20,575 nt of DNA, from the NCBI GenBank assembly GCA_964588175.1, contig CAZPNW010000095.1:1-20575 (forward strand). The letters are read 5' to 3'. This DNA is from JBAZTA01 sp964588175. GTDB taxonomy: Bacteria > Omnitrophota > Gorgyraeia > Gygaellales > Profunditerraquicolaceae. A program made the translations under genes and the position numbers. Positions 1-8,409 of the stretch are shown here, in pieces. The notes beneath the pieces were generated by a model, which saw nothing but the letters and a program-made list of their open reading frames with translations, did no database searches and was not told the origin of the DNA. Position 1 is the first letter of the stretch. Each line of letters starts with the position of its first letter.

Positions 1-210
1 GAGCGCGCGCTGGCCCAAGAAATACTCGGTGATCGCTGAAAAAGCCAATAAGCAGTAGGTGATCACGGGGATAGTTGTGAGTAATTGAGGGGGTTGTTTT
101 GCTGATTTTCCGGCCGAGGACAGCGTCGCTGTAACGCGTTCATAGGCAAAATAAATGATAATGATGCCGTATAAAGAGCTAAAAACTGCCTCGGTAATGA
201 ATCTTTGCAT
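1..210 (-). CDS. Partial membrane protein, N-terminal 70 residues only
   Basis: An ATG at 210 opens a frame that runs without a stop off the left edge, giving 70 residues. It begins MQRFITEAVF and contains two hydrophobic stretches, about residues 8-24 and 48-64, separated by a polar Ser/Gly/Lys/Gln/Pro-rich loop. This is the pattern of an integral membrane protein. It starts 8 nt after the stop of the upstream histidine kinase, in the same direction, so it is probably the next gene of the accessory operon. The Shine-Dalgarno match is weak (AAAGA about 6 nt before ATG). I do not recognise the family. A small membrane methyltransferase of the isoprenylcysteine/phospholipid methyltransferase type is one thought, but too little sequence is present to support it. 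Confidence 0.6.
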   Translation of the reverse strand, partial: MQRFITEAVFSSLYGIIIIYFAYERVTATLSSAGKSAKQPPQLLTTIPVITYCLLAFSAITEYFLGQRAL

Positions 211-218
211 AAGTATCT

Positions 219-2390
219 TTATGCAGCGATCGGCAATTCGACGATGAATTTAGTGCCGACTGTATGCTGCGATTCTATGAAGATCTTGCCTTTATGGGTT
301 TCGGTAATGATCTTGTTGATGACGTACAATCCCAGTCCGGTACCTCTGCGCGATGATACTTTGGTTGTAAAGAAAGGGGTGAAAAGCTTTTTAGCGTTCT
401 CTTCTTTGACTCCCATTCCGTTATCCTGTATCTCGATACGCATGATAGCATCCTGTTCCTGGGCGCGGATGATTATTTTGCCTCGATACCCTTCTTCTTT
501 AAGGGTTGACCTGCGTTCTACAATGGCATCATAGGCATTATCGATAAAATTAAAGAACACTTCTTCCAGTTGCACGAGGTTACCTTTGAGTTTTACCAGG
601 TCGACAGGGTATTCCCGGATTAGGTCGAAATCGGCCAATTTTACTTTATACTGCACCATGGCTAAAGTCCCGTCAATGACCTGGTCCATGGTGAGGGCTT
701 CAAATCCTTCATCGCCTTTACGGGTATACTTTAAGATACCTTTGACCACCTCTCCTCCCTGGAGCACATTGAACTGGATGCGTTCAAGGGCATGATTGAT
801 CTGCCCTAACATATCCTTGATCTCAGGGGAACAGTTTGAAGCGTCGGTCATTTTGATGGTGTCGATGGTGTCTCCTGCGATCAAGGAGAGCGCGTAAAAT
901 CGGTTATTGATCTGGTGCGATAATCCGTCAGCCATGGTGCCGATAGTAGCCATTTTCTCTGCCTGGGCGATCTGGCTCTGCATTTCTTTGGCATCTTCAT
1001 AGAATTGCGCGTTTTCAATGGCTAAGGCTGCCTGGCTGGCAAGGACCTGGAATACGCTTAAGTCCTCCGGAGTGAATATCCGGCCGGAAAGTTTACTCCC
1101 CAGGACCAATAAACCTAAAAGTTTGTTTTCCAGTAAACTCGGAAGGATGACCGAAGCACCCAGTCCCCTCATCTCTTCTTCGATTTTACGGTAACCGGTA
1201 TCTTTTTCGTTAATCATCTTGCGTTTTATTTCTTCGTAAAGCAATGGAGTTTGATTGTTTTTTATCCATTCAATGAGCGCGCAGCGGGCTGACAATTTGT
1301 GGGCTAACGTTTTCTTTTTGACCCGGCAGACCTGTAATACGTATTCATCATCAGCTTCATGGAAAAGATATACCGCTGCAAATGATATACGTACGGTCTT
1401 GGTGATTATATGCGCGATAAGGTCAAGTAATTTGCGTAAACTGCGGATACGCGTCATGCCGATCGATGCCTGACGCAGGGTATTTTGATAACGTTTTTGT
1501 TCTTTTAAAAGCCTGTCTTCAGCTTTTCGTTCGAAATAGATATAAATGAACGGGCCGACGGTAGCCAAAACCGCCATTATCGCAAGCGGTATTGCCCACC
1601 AGTTGATATCGAATATCCCGATCAGCCACAAGCGTAAAAAGTATGCCACCGCGAACGGGATCCCCAGCACTAAGGTGTATACCGCCACAAATACACCGGT
1701 ACGAGTTATCGCGACCGTGATGTCCATGAGACGGTATTTTACGATCGAATAGCCGACAAGACTGACATAGAGCGCGATCAAGATATTACCGGCCGGATAG
1801 ATCTTGATCCCGTACCAGAGAGGGAAATTGGTGGCTCCTCCGATATATCCTAACGCGCTTCCGATAAAAATATATATGGCTTGATTTTTTCTTATCCCGG
1901 AAGAATTCTTTATTTCTTTCAATAGAAAGTAACACGCGTATATCGAAAAAGTGGCGAAATACAGTAAAAAATATTTGAAGACCGGACCGGCGGCAGGCCA
2001 AAATAAAAACTCCATCTGCGGGACAATGTCTTTGATCATTGAGCTGGTAAAATTCAGCGGGGTAAAAATAAAGGCAATGCCATAGACAAAGTAAATAACT
2101 TTCTTTATGTTTACTTTTTTATAATCACCCGTTAATGTCGTTATAAAATGGAAGTATGTCGCGGGTATAAACGTGGCACCGGTCATTAATAGTTGGCACC
2201 AAAAAAGAGCGCTTTCTCTTGATTTAGACAGCTGCCAGAACAGGTAAGAGAAACTCCAAAAAGATATCGCGAGGCAAAATAAACCGTACGTGATATTAAG
2301 TAATGAATATTTGTTTCTGGAAAAAACAAATATCCCCAAGAGCGCAAGAATTACTCCGTTAATTAAAGGGCTTATTGTGTAATACCACAT
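219..2390 (-). CDS. Membrane-bound hybrid-free sensor histidine kinase, 7TM-GAF-HisKA-HATPase
   Basis: This 723-residue sensor kinase has an N-terminal block of about seven or eight hydrophobic helices (residues 1-285), a GAF-like domain (about 310-460), a short coiled linker, a HisKA dimerisation helix and a HATPase_c domain (about 600-720). The presumed phosphorylated histidine is His492 in SHQINNRF. The N box reads FNFIDNAYDAI, the G1 box DNGMG, the F box TPFFTTK and the G2 box GTGLGL. The usual acidic residue after the histidine is Gln here and the usual Pro is Arg, so kinase or phosphatase balance may differ. It has the same length and architecture as the kinase at 6238-8409 and is clearly its paralog. 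It starts 13 nt after the LuxD-like gene. Likely partners are the stand-alone receivers at 4540-4917 and 5834-6208. The signal is unknown; a membrane lipid or lipid-derived molecule is only an inference from context. Confidence 0.9.
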   Translation of the reverse strand: MWYYTISPLINGVILALLGIFVFSRNKYSLLNITYGLFCLAISFWSFSYLFWQLSKSRESALFWCQLLMTGATFIPATYFHFITTLTGDYKKVNIKKVIYFVYGIAFIFTPLNFTSSMIKDIVPQMEFLFWPAAGPVFKYFLLYFATFSIYACYFLLKEIKNSSGIRKNQAIYIFIGSALGYIGGATNFPLWYGIKIYPAGNILIALYVSLVGYSIVKYRLMDITVAITRTGVFVAVYTLVLGIPFAVAYFLRLWLIGIFDINWWAIPLAIMAVLATVGPFIYIYFERKAEDRLLKEQKRYQNTLRQASIGMTRIRSLRKLLDLIAHIITKTVRISFAAVYLFHEADDEYVLQVCRVKKKTLAHKLSARCALIEWIKNNQTPLLYEEIKRKMINEKDTGYRKIEEEMRGLGASVILPSLLENKLLGLLVLGSKLSGRIFTPEDLSVFQVLASQAALAIENAQFYEDAKEMQSQIAQAEKMATIGTMADGLSHQINNRFYALSLIAGDTIDTIKMTDASNCSPEIKDMLGQINHALERIQFNVLQGGEVVKGILKYTRKGDEGFEALTMDQVIDGTLAMVQYKVKLADFDLIREYPVDLVKLKGNLVQLEEVFFNFIDNAYDAIVERRSTLKEEGYRGKIIIRAQEQDAIMRIEIQDNGMGVKEENAKKLFTPFFTTKVSSRRGTGLGLYVINKIITETHKGKIFIESQHTVGTKFIVELPIAA

Positions 2391-2403
2391 AGTATGCCGT
2401 GAG

Positions 2404-4536
2404 TTATTTGATCCCTACAGCGACAGTAGCCTGGTTGCCTAAGGACCTGAAAACTTTGATTTTTTTAGCGCCTGCAGCGAGCAGTATTAATTTAATGTCT
2501 TTATCACCGAAGAATCTGTAATGCCCCATTCCTTCCTTTTGTTTTATCTTCCCGGCTTCGCTTAACAATTTCCTTGCAGCCATGATTTCTTGTTCATTCT
2601 TTGAAATGGAAATAAAATGCCGGTAAACTTCAGATAAATCAGCAAATGGTTTCAATGAAGAAATAACGATACGGCCTCCCGGTTTTAGGACACGCAAGAA
2701 TTCTCTCGCGGTCAAGAGAGGGTCATTGAGGTACGATAACACAAGGCTGTTACAGATCTTATCGAAAGAACAATCTTCGAAGGGCAGGTCAAAATTCAAA
2801 TCGCATTCCTGATATTTGCTTGGCAGAAATGCTTGAACATCCTGGCTGGTCAGCCCTCTTTCTTTTAAGAATTCATTTTTCATCTTTTGATGCTGGTTCC
2901 GGGCAGTCTCTAAAGCGCTGGTGACAAAATCTATTCCATAATAGGTGCTCTTTGAGTATAGTTTTATATCGTGCATAGCGCTGTTATTCCTAATGATTTC
3001 ATATATAAGCCAAGCTCCAAAATGTCCTACTCCGCAGCCGGCGTCAAGAATCTGGTCGCCGTCTTTTATCCCGTTTAATGATATTGAAAGAAGCGTTAAA
3101 TATTCCCGAAAATCCGGGACTTTGAAAATAATGCTAAAGCTCGTGAGGTATTCTGCCCAGAAGTCTTTTTCTGAACTGAGCGCGAATACGCCCTTTAACT
3201 TAAGCCTGTCTTTTTCGATCCGGTTCTGCATGGCGATTTCTCTGATGCTGGGTTCTATGGTGTTTTCAAAAGACAGATTCCCTGCCGAAAGATATTTACT
3301 GCAGCATGTTACTATTTGTTTGAGGACTGTTTGCGCAACTTTAGGGTTTTCTTTGAGTTGGTGCATCGCTTCCGGTATTATGTGCAATTCTTTAACTTTT
3401 CCCTGGCTTTTTTCAAACACGAATTGTACATCTTCCGCTTTAACCCAAATGTCTTTTTCACCTACAAAGAAAATAACCGGGATCTTAAGCTTACTGAGAT
3501 CATGAGCAGTGCTATTAAGGTCATGGAAATCATCTTTAACCGCAGATTCCAGGAAATTCTCAAAATTGACTTTCAGTCCCAATACGTCGGTTTCCCCCCA
3601 TTTTTCTCCTTTAAGAAAAGCCTCAAGCATATCTTCTTTATAAACCGCTTTTAACGTTTCCTGCACGTTAACAACGCCAACTACGCCGATAAGTAAAATG
3701 ATCCGGGTATCTTCACTGGCTGCTTTAATCGCTATTCTATTAGCCAGGCTGGTCGCCACTACAGTGACGAAGGACGTTTTAAAGCGTTGTTCGACATAAT
3801 CTATCGTTGAAAGAAGGTCGGTCTTCTTTTTTGAAAGCGTTGTATTGACAACGCTCCCTTCGCTTTCTCCGACATGGTCTGTCGCATCATATCGGATACA
3901 GTTGAAACCGTTTTTGACCAGGTAATATGATGTCGAGAGTGTGTCACGCTTGGTTTCTCCGTATCCCGGGGGAAGGATTATAAACGGCATTTCAGAGGTC
4001 CACATGCGCTGATGATCGAAATATCCCACTATGTTCTTGCCGTATCTATTCTTGAAATTCACTAAGTCACTGATAATAACCGCGCCTTGAGATACTTCTA
4101 ACCCGGAATCAATCCTTTTCTTAAAAGCCCTGAGAGTACTTGTCAGGATCACCCGTACTTTCTTTTCTATAAAATCATCCGTGTATCTGAGTTTAATAAT
4201 TCCCGACAGGTCTAAAGTAACGGATAATTTAAGATTGACTCTCGAACTGTTTATTTCCGTAACCTGCCAGAGCCCGGAAAGGTTAACTAAATCCCCTTTT
4301 AAACCGCTGAACTTTATTTCGTGAGCGATTGCGTCACATTGGTCTTTCTGCTGCCAGGCGATGAGCGTTTCATTAACATTAATGCTCCAATCACTCAGCC
4401 GGGTAATGCCGGTATCTTCGAGTATCTTTACTTTTTCGACGTTCAGCATAAAACGAGGGTATCCCTCTACATCATAAATCGTTTCGTAAACGGTTTTTAT
4501 GTCTTTATTGATATAAATCGATGATTCTATGCGCAT
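2404..4536 (-). CDS. Three-domain protein: SRPBCC lipid-binding, LuxD-like acyltransferase/thioesterase, SAM methyltransferase
   Basis: This 710-residue protein appears to be a fusion. Residues 1-145 are a START/polyketide-cyclase-like (SRPBCC) domain with the GYPRFMLNVEKV and GDLVNLSGLW blocks, homologous to the N-terminus of the protein at 9835-11430. Residues about 165-410 match the LuxD fatty acyltransferase family of bacterial luminescence, from memory: FNCIRYDATDHVGESEGS aligns with LuxD FHVFRYDSLHHVGLSSGS, and GVVGVVNVQETL with AVGVVNLRDTL. The alpha/beta-hydrolase triad is Ser263, Asp362 and His392. Residues about 455-710 are a class I SAM methyltransferase with motif I ILDAGCGVG (496-504). 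LuxD cleaves acyl-ACP to free fatty acid for reduction to aldehyde; the same release reaction is likely here, with the methyltransferase acting on the product or an intermediate. The ATG at 4536 follows the receiver gene by 3 nt. The substrate is unknown. Confidence 0.82.
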   Translation of the reverse strand: MRIESSIYINKDIKTVYETIYDVEGYPRFMLNVEKVKILEDTGITRLSDWSINVNETLIAWQQKDQCDAIAHEIKFSGLKGDLVNLSGLWQVTEINSSRVNLKLSVTLDLSGIIKLRYTDDFIEKKVRVILTSTLRAFKKRIDSGLEVSQGAVIISDLVNFKNRYGKNIVGYFDHQRMWTSEMPFIILPPGYGETKRDTLSTSYYLVKNGFNCIRYDATDHVGESEGSVVNTTLSKKKTDLLSTIDYVEQRFKTSFVTVVATSLANRIAIKAASEDTRIILLIGVVGVVNVQETLKAVYKEDMLEAFLKGEKWGETDVLGLKVNFENFLESAVKDDFHDLNSTAHDLSKLKIPVIFFVGEKDIWVKAEDVQFVFEKSQGKVKELHIIPEAMHQLKENPKVAQTVLKQIVTCCSKYLSAGNLSFENTIEPSIREIAMQNRIEKDRLKLKGVFALSSEKDFWAEYLTSFSIIFKVPDFREYLTLLSISLNGIKDGDQILDAGCGVGHFGAWLIYEIIRNNSAMHDIKLYSKSTYYGIDFVTSALETARNQHQKMKNEFLKERGLTSQDVQAFLPSKYQECDLNFDLPFEDCSFDKICNSLVLSYLNDPLLTAREFLRVLKPGGRIVISSLKPFADLSEVYRHFISISKNEQEIMAARKLLSEAGKIKQKEGMGHYRFFGDKDIKLILLAAGAKKIKVFRSLGNQATVAVGIK

Positions 4537-4539
4537 AAT

Positions 4540-4917
4540 TTATTCTTTCAGGTTCTTTTTGACGGCAGAAATAAAGACCTCAACGTCGAAAGGTTTGTAG
4601 ATATAATCCGCGACACCAAGCTGTTCGGCTTCGATCCTGTTTTCATCTGAAGCGTAACCGGTAATAATGATCTCTGGCACGGTCTTTTTGTATTTATCCT
4701 GCATGAGCTGCCGTAATTGCTTGATTGTTTCTATCCCGTTCATCCCGGGCATGCGGATATCGGCAATGATCAGGTCCAAGGAATACGCTTCGGCGACGTG
4801 GATCGCTTCCTGGCCGCTTGCGGCGGATTTAATATCATAGCCGAAGGTTTTGAGGTAGCGCGTCAAAGTTTTAAGTACGAGCGGGTCATCATCAACCACG
4901 AGAATGTTCTTATCCAT
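4540..4917 (-). CDS. Stand-alone response regulator receiver (REC only)
   Basis: This 125-residue protein is a single CheY-like receiver with no output domain. The acidic pocket is Asp9-Asp10, the phosphoacceptor is Asp53 (IIADIRMPGMNG), and the switch residues are Thr86 (IIITGYAS) and Lys108 (IYKPFD). It is a close paralog of the receiver at 5834-6208, with the same positions for every key residue and the same insertion ahead of PEIIITGY. An AAGGAG Shine-Dalgarno lies 8 nt before the ATG. It sits between a hot-dog protein gene and the LuxD-like gene. Having no DNA-binding domain, it probably passes phosphate onward or binds a protein partner. The kinase at 219-2390 or 6238-8409 is the likely donor, by proximity. 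Confidence 0.92.
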   Translation of the reverse strand: MDKNILVVDDDPLVLKTLTRYLKTFGYDIKSAASGQEAIHVAEAYSLDLIIADIRMPGMNGIETIKQLRQLMQDKYKKTVPEIIITGYASDENRIEAEQLGVADYIYKPFDVEVFISAVKKNLKE

Positions 4918-4941
4918 TGTAAAACTCCTTATAGGTTAGTT

Positions 4942-5355
4942 TTACGGGTTATTAAAATTCACGATCACCTGATGCATGTCAGCGGGTATATTGGAGAATT
5001 TTCTGGAAACGACATCGACAAAGGCAACTTTTTGTATCCCCTTGGCGATCACTTTTCCGGTCCGTTCATTTTTAAAATCTATATGCATCTCAAAGGATAT
5101 TTTTTTGATATTGGCGGTTGTCAGGATCGCCTGGATCTTGTCCGCCCAGCGGGAGCTTCCGGACACGGTAATGGTTAATCCCATGGTAAACATCTGTATC
5201 GGGCTTTCGACGAACTTGAGGTGTTCAGGGCAGGAAGACTTAAAATACTGTTCCCGGGTCATGGACATCCATTCGCCGATCTTTTCCAAATGGACTTTTC
5301 CTGAAGCTGAAAGGTCCTCAAAATAGATATCAAACTCAGAATTGAATGTCTTCAT
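4942..5355 (-). CDS. Hot-dog fold thioesterase-like protein (4HBT type)
   Basis: This 137-residue protein has the length and pattern of a 4-hydroxybenzoyl-CoA-thioesterase/enediyne-thioesterase type hot-dog protein. The N-terminal segment FEDLSASGKVHLEKIGEWM occupies the place of the conserved strand-turn-long helix of this fold, with Asp14 and Arg34 as candidate active-site residues. The C-terminal part, with ISFEMHIDFKN and KGIQKVAFVD, matches the final strands. It resembles its upstream neighbour at 5362-5832 in fold and in the closing GxQKxxF segment, so the two may form a heteromer or act on different acyl thioesters. Hydrolysis of acyl-ACP or acyl-CoA is the family role; the substrate here is unknown. 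The gap to the upstream gene is 6 nt and to the downstream receiver gene 24 nt. Confidence 0.75.
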   Translation of the reverse strand: MKTFNSEFDIYFEDLSASGKVHLEKIGEWMSMTREQYFKSSCPEHLKFVESPIQMFTMGLTITVSGSSRWADKIQAILTTANIKKISFEMHIDFKNERTGKVIAKGIQKVAFVDVVSRKFSNIPADMHQVIVNFNNP

Positions 5356-5361
5356 GTAAGC

Positions 5362-5832
5362 TTAATATTTAAACAAAAGCGACTTTTCGTCAACAGCAAT
5401 AGGGGTTAAGATACTTTTTACCAGATTCTCCGGCAGATTGACTACTGCTCCTGTTTTAGAATTACGGAAGCATATTTTTTGCTTTCCCAGGCTTATCAAT
5501 AAAGCGTTATCTTTACGGATCAAGGTGAACAAGAGGTTGAATTCCTTTTCTTTTATATCAGCCGCGTTTACTTTAATGACAATTTCGTCCTGTAAAACAG
5601 CTTCGCGTTTATACTGCACGTCGCAAAAAGAAACCTCGGTTTCAATGAGCGGTTTTAAGCTGTCGTCAAACCCGAGGTTTTTCCAGACCAGGAGCGCGTC
5701 CCTGGCAATATTGTACCAGCGGATGTAGTTAATAAAGGAAGCGCTGCCGTAGGGGGTCGTGTCTCCCTGTGTTACGATAAGCTCGAATACGAATTCGCGC
5801 TGTTTGGCCGCCGTAAATATCGGTTGGTTCAT
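5362..5832 (-). CDS. Hot-dog fold thioesterase-like protein (enediyne/4HBT type)
   Basis: This 156-residue protein belongs by pattern to the 4HBT-like hot-dog superfamily. Residues 15-50 carry FELIVTQGDTTPYGSASF and NYIRW, which recall the enediyne-polyketide thioesterase pattern (a G-N-x-Y-F then NYLRW block followed by Arg). The small residue Ser30 stands where I recall an Asn in those enzymes, and Arg44 fits the conserved Arg; both alignments are from memory. The closing segment GKQKICFRN and NLPENL is shared with the neighbour at 4942-5355. The likely activity is hydrolysis of an acyl thioester, perhaps an unusual or polyketide-like acyl chain. The start ATG at 5832 is one base from the stop of the receiver gene upstream, so translation is probably coupled. 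Confidence 0.78.
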   Translation of the reverse strand: MNQPIFTAAKQREFVFELIVTQGDTTPYGSASFINYIRWYNIARDALLVWKNLGFDDSLKPLIETEVSFCDVQYKREAVLQDEIVIKVNAADIKEKEFNLLFTLIRKDNALLISLGKQKICFRNSKTGAVVNLPENLVKSILTPIAVDEKSLLFKY

Positions 5833-5833
5833 A

Positions 5834-6208
5834 TTACTTTAAGTTTTTTTTGACTATCTCTAGAAAGTCTTTTATGTCAAACGGTTTGTAGAGATAATCG
5901 GCGACTTTGAGTGCTTGTGCTTCTTTCAAATGCTCATCACTGGAGTATCCGGTGATCAATATCTCCGGGACGGGCTTCTTTTGGGATATCTTATAATAAT
6001 GCCTGATATTCTTGATAATTTCAACCCCGTTTACTTCGGGTATCCGTATATCTGATACTATGAGGTCAAAATCGAGTTCTTTTACCTTTTCCATGGCGTC
6101 TGTATTATTACGAGCAATAGCGACTGAATACCCATTTTTTTTAAGAAGCCGTTTTAAACTTTCCGTCACTAACTCTTCGTCGTCGATCACCAGTATATTT
6201 TTGCTCAT
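5834..6208 (-). CDS. Stand-alone response regulator receiver (REC only)
   Basis: This 124-residue single receiver domain has Asp9-Asp10, phosphoacceptor Asp53 (IVSDIRIPEVNG), Thr86 (ILITGYSS) and Lys108 (LYKPFD). No output domain is present, so it is not itself a transcription factor. It follows the stop of the kinase gene at 6238-8409 by 29 nt, which makes that kinase the natural partner. An AAGGAG ribosome-binding site lies about 10 nt before the ATG. It is paralogous to the receiver at 4540-4917. Confidence 0.92.
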   Translation of the reverse strand: MSKNILVIDDEELVTESLKRLLKKNGYSVAIARNNTDAMEKVKELDFDLIVSDIRIPEVNGVEIIKNIRHYYKISQKKPVPEILITGYSSDEHLKEAQALKVADYLYKPFDIKDFLEIVKKNLK

Positions 6209-6237
6209 AACGTGCTCGCTCCTTTTTTATCTTAATA

Positions 6238-8409
6238 TTACATTTTAATGGCGCTCATCTCTTTTGCGTCCGGCAGTAAAATGTTGAACACCGTCCCTTT
6301 ATTGACTTCTGATTCAACGGTGACCAGCCCCTTGTGTTTTTCTATGATCGATTGGCAGATCGATAAGCCAAGGCCTAATCCTTTGCCGACATCTTTGGTA
6401 GTAAAAAACGGGTCAAATATCTTAGGAATGATATCCCGGGGGATGCCGATGCCTTCGTCTTTTATCTGTATTTTTACCCATTTGCCGCTTTTAGCCACCG
6501 AAATACAAATTATTCCGCCTTTTTTTAATCCTCCAATAGCGTCTTTGGCATTAATGAGGATATTCGTTATCACCTGTTCTAGTTCATTCTGGTTACCTAA
6601 AACAAAACAATTTTTTTCTTTTTCTTCTACTTCTATCTTTATGTTATCTTGTTCAAACTGGTAGCCTAAGAACGCGAGCACTTTATTTAATATGTCGGAT
6701 ACCAATACCTTGCCGATTTTTGACTCCTCCAGCGGTTTCTTCGCGTATGCCATCAATTTCTGAACGATGGTACGGCAGCGTTTCGTAGCTTCTTCAATAA
6801 GTTCCAAGGATTCTTTGGAATCGGCGTCCAGGGTTTCATCGGTTGCCAGGAGTATCTGGACATTGGTCAATATCGCCGTTAACGGATTATTGATCTCATG
6901 CGCGACGCCGCCGGCAAGGGTGCCAACGGTCGCCAGTTTTTCCGCTTGAACCAGCTGTTTCTGGACATCGACTAATTCTTCGGTGCGAAGTTTAACTTCG
7001 TCCTCGATCTTGCCGTATAATTGAGCGTTTTCCGTTGCCAGGGCTGCCTCGCTGGCTAAAAAGGAAAAGTTCGTTAAATCTTCGGAATTATATATTTTTC
7101 CTGAAAGTTTTTCTCCCAGGATAAGTAAGTCCAATATTTTGTCTTGCAGGAAACAGGGTACAATAACGGCGGCATTGAGTTTTCTCATTTGTTCTTCTAA
7201 CCTTTTAAATTCCGGGTCAGCATTCTCGTGTGCCTGGTGTTTGACCTCTTCGTATACTAACGGTTCTTTTCTTTTTTCAAGCCAGGAGATCAAAATGTTC
7301 TTATGGTCGATCGACTGCTGCTGTGAATCTTTTAAATGAGTGCCGGCTTTTAAAAGAAAAGCGTCTTTTTTGGCATCATGAACATAGATGACCGCATGGG
7401 ATATACGGACAACCTCCGTCACCGTATGAGCGATATAATCGATCAATTTTTGCAGATTACGGATCCGGGAGAGGTCAACCGCCACATGTTTAAGGATCTC
7501 CTGATACCGGCGTTGTTCTCCTAATAATATCGATTCGGCTTTCTTTTCAAGATAAACATAGACAAACGGCCCGATGGTTCCCAGCAGCACTAATGAAGAA
7601 AACGGACCCATCCACCAGTTCGAACCCAGATGCCTCATGAACCATTCTTTGAGGGCTGCAGAAAGAATAAAAGGGATCCCGAGTACGATAGAATAAACCG
7701 ATAGAAATACTGCCGCACGGGTGATAACAACGGTGATATCCAGAAGGCGGTATTTTACAATGGCGTATGCTATCGTGGAAAGGCATGCGACTACTCCGAT
7801 AAAACCAAATGGATAAATATTAATTCCATAGGCGGGTATAAAATCCCAGAAACCTATGAAGACAATGCTAAAGGCAATGAAAATGTATTTTCTTCTTTCA
7901 CGGTCGAGCGGACTGGTGAATTTTTTGCGTTCCCGGTGTAAGTTGTATATAGTAGCAATTCCCGGTATCAGCCAGAGAATGAGGAAAATGGTGTATAAAG
8001 GCCCTGCTTTTTTATAATAACCCCAAAAGTATTTTGTTACATCACTCACTAATAAATGAGTAAAGAGGTTGATGGTGAGGAAAATAACGCCGAAAAGGTA
8101 AGATAAAATAACATATTTTCTTTGTTGTTTTAGGTCAAGATACGCTGTTGAAAAATGGTACATTGCAGGAGACAGGAACGGGATCCCAAAATAGACAAAT
8201 TTCTGCCAAATGCGCGCGGTATGTTGATCTGCGCTTAAATAAACAAAAGTATAACCCAGTTGCCAGATGGTGGCGGAAAGACATACCAAAAGAAAGCTGA
8301 AATTAATATCTGAGCGCTTATCCCGCATAAAAACGGATAACCCCAGGATAAAAAGGAACAGCGCGGTCAAGAATGTCGGTATCGAATAAAGATTAAACGT
8401 ATAGGTCAT
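6238..8409 (-). CDS. Membrane-bound sensor histidine kinase, 7TM-GAF-HisKA-HATPase
   Basis: This 723-residue kinase has about seven or more transmembrane helices in residues 1-285 (including the conserved YAIVKYRLLDITVVITR junction also found in its paralog), a GAF-like domain (about 310-460), a coiled linker (465-490), HisKA with His504 in VAHEINNPL, and HATPase_c with ITNILINAKDAI, DEGIGIP, DPFFTTK and GLGLGL. All catalytic boxes look intact. The ATG overlaps the stop of the radical SAM gene as ATGA, which signals translational coupling. A receiver gene follows at once. The polytopic N-terminus suggests sensing within or at the membrane, possibly a hydrophobic ligand; the GAF domain may sense a second cytosolic cue. 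No ligand can be assigned from sequence. Confidence 0.93.
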   Translation of the reverse strand: MTYTFNLYSIPTFLTALFLFILGLSVFMRDKRSDINFSFLLVCLSATIWQLGYTFVYLSADQHTARIWQKFVYFGIPFLSPAMYHFSTAYLDLKQQRKYVILSYLFGVIFLTINLFTHLLVSDVTKYFWGYYKKAGPLYTIFLILWLIPGIATIYNLHRERKKFTSPLDRERRKYIFIAFSIVFIGFWDFIPAYGINIYPFGFIGVVACLSTIAYAIVKYRLLDITVVITRAAVFLSVYSIVLGIPFILSAALKEWFMRHLGSNWWMGPFSSLVLLGTIGPFVYVYLEKKAESILLGEQRRYQEILKHVAVDLSRIRNLQKLIDYIAHTVTEVVRISHAVIYVHDAKKDAFLLKAGTHLKDSQQQSIDHKNILISWLEKRKEPLVYEEVKHQAHENADPEFKRLEEQMRKLNAAVIVPCFLQDKILDLLILGEKLSGKIYNSEDLTNFSFLASEAALATENAQLYGKIEDEVKLRTEELVDVQKQLVQAEKLATVGTLAGGVAHEINNPLTAILTNVQILLATDETLDADSKESLELIEEATKRCRTIVQKLMAYAKKPLEESKIGKVLVSDILNKVLAFLGYQFEQDNIKIEVEEKEKNCFVLGNQNELEQVITNILINAKDAIGGLKKGGIICISVAKSGKWVKIQIKDEGIGIPRDIIPKIFDPFFTTKDVGKGLGLGLSICQSIIEKHKGLVTVESEVNKGTVFNILLPDAKEMSAIKM

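Noticed and set aside
2945..3505. Open frame of 186 codons on the plus strand, and many shorter plus-strand frames across the window
   Set aside because: They lie wholly antisense to well-supported minus-strand genes, show no family motifs and no ribosome-binding sites, and look like shadows of the opposite coding frame.
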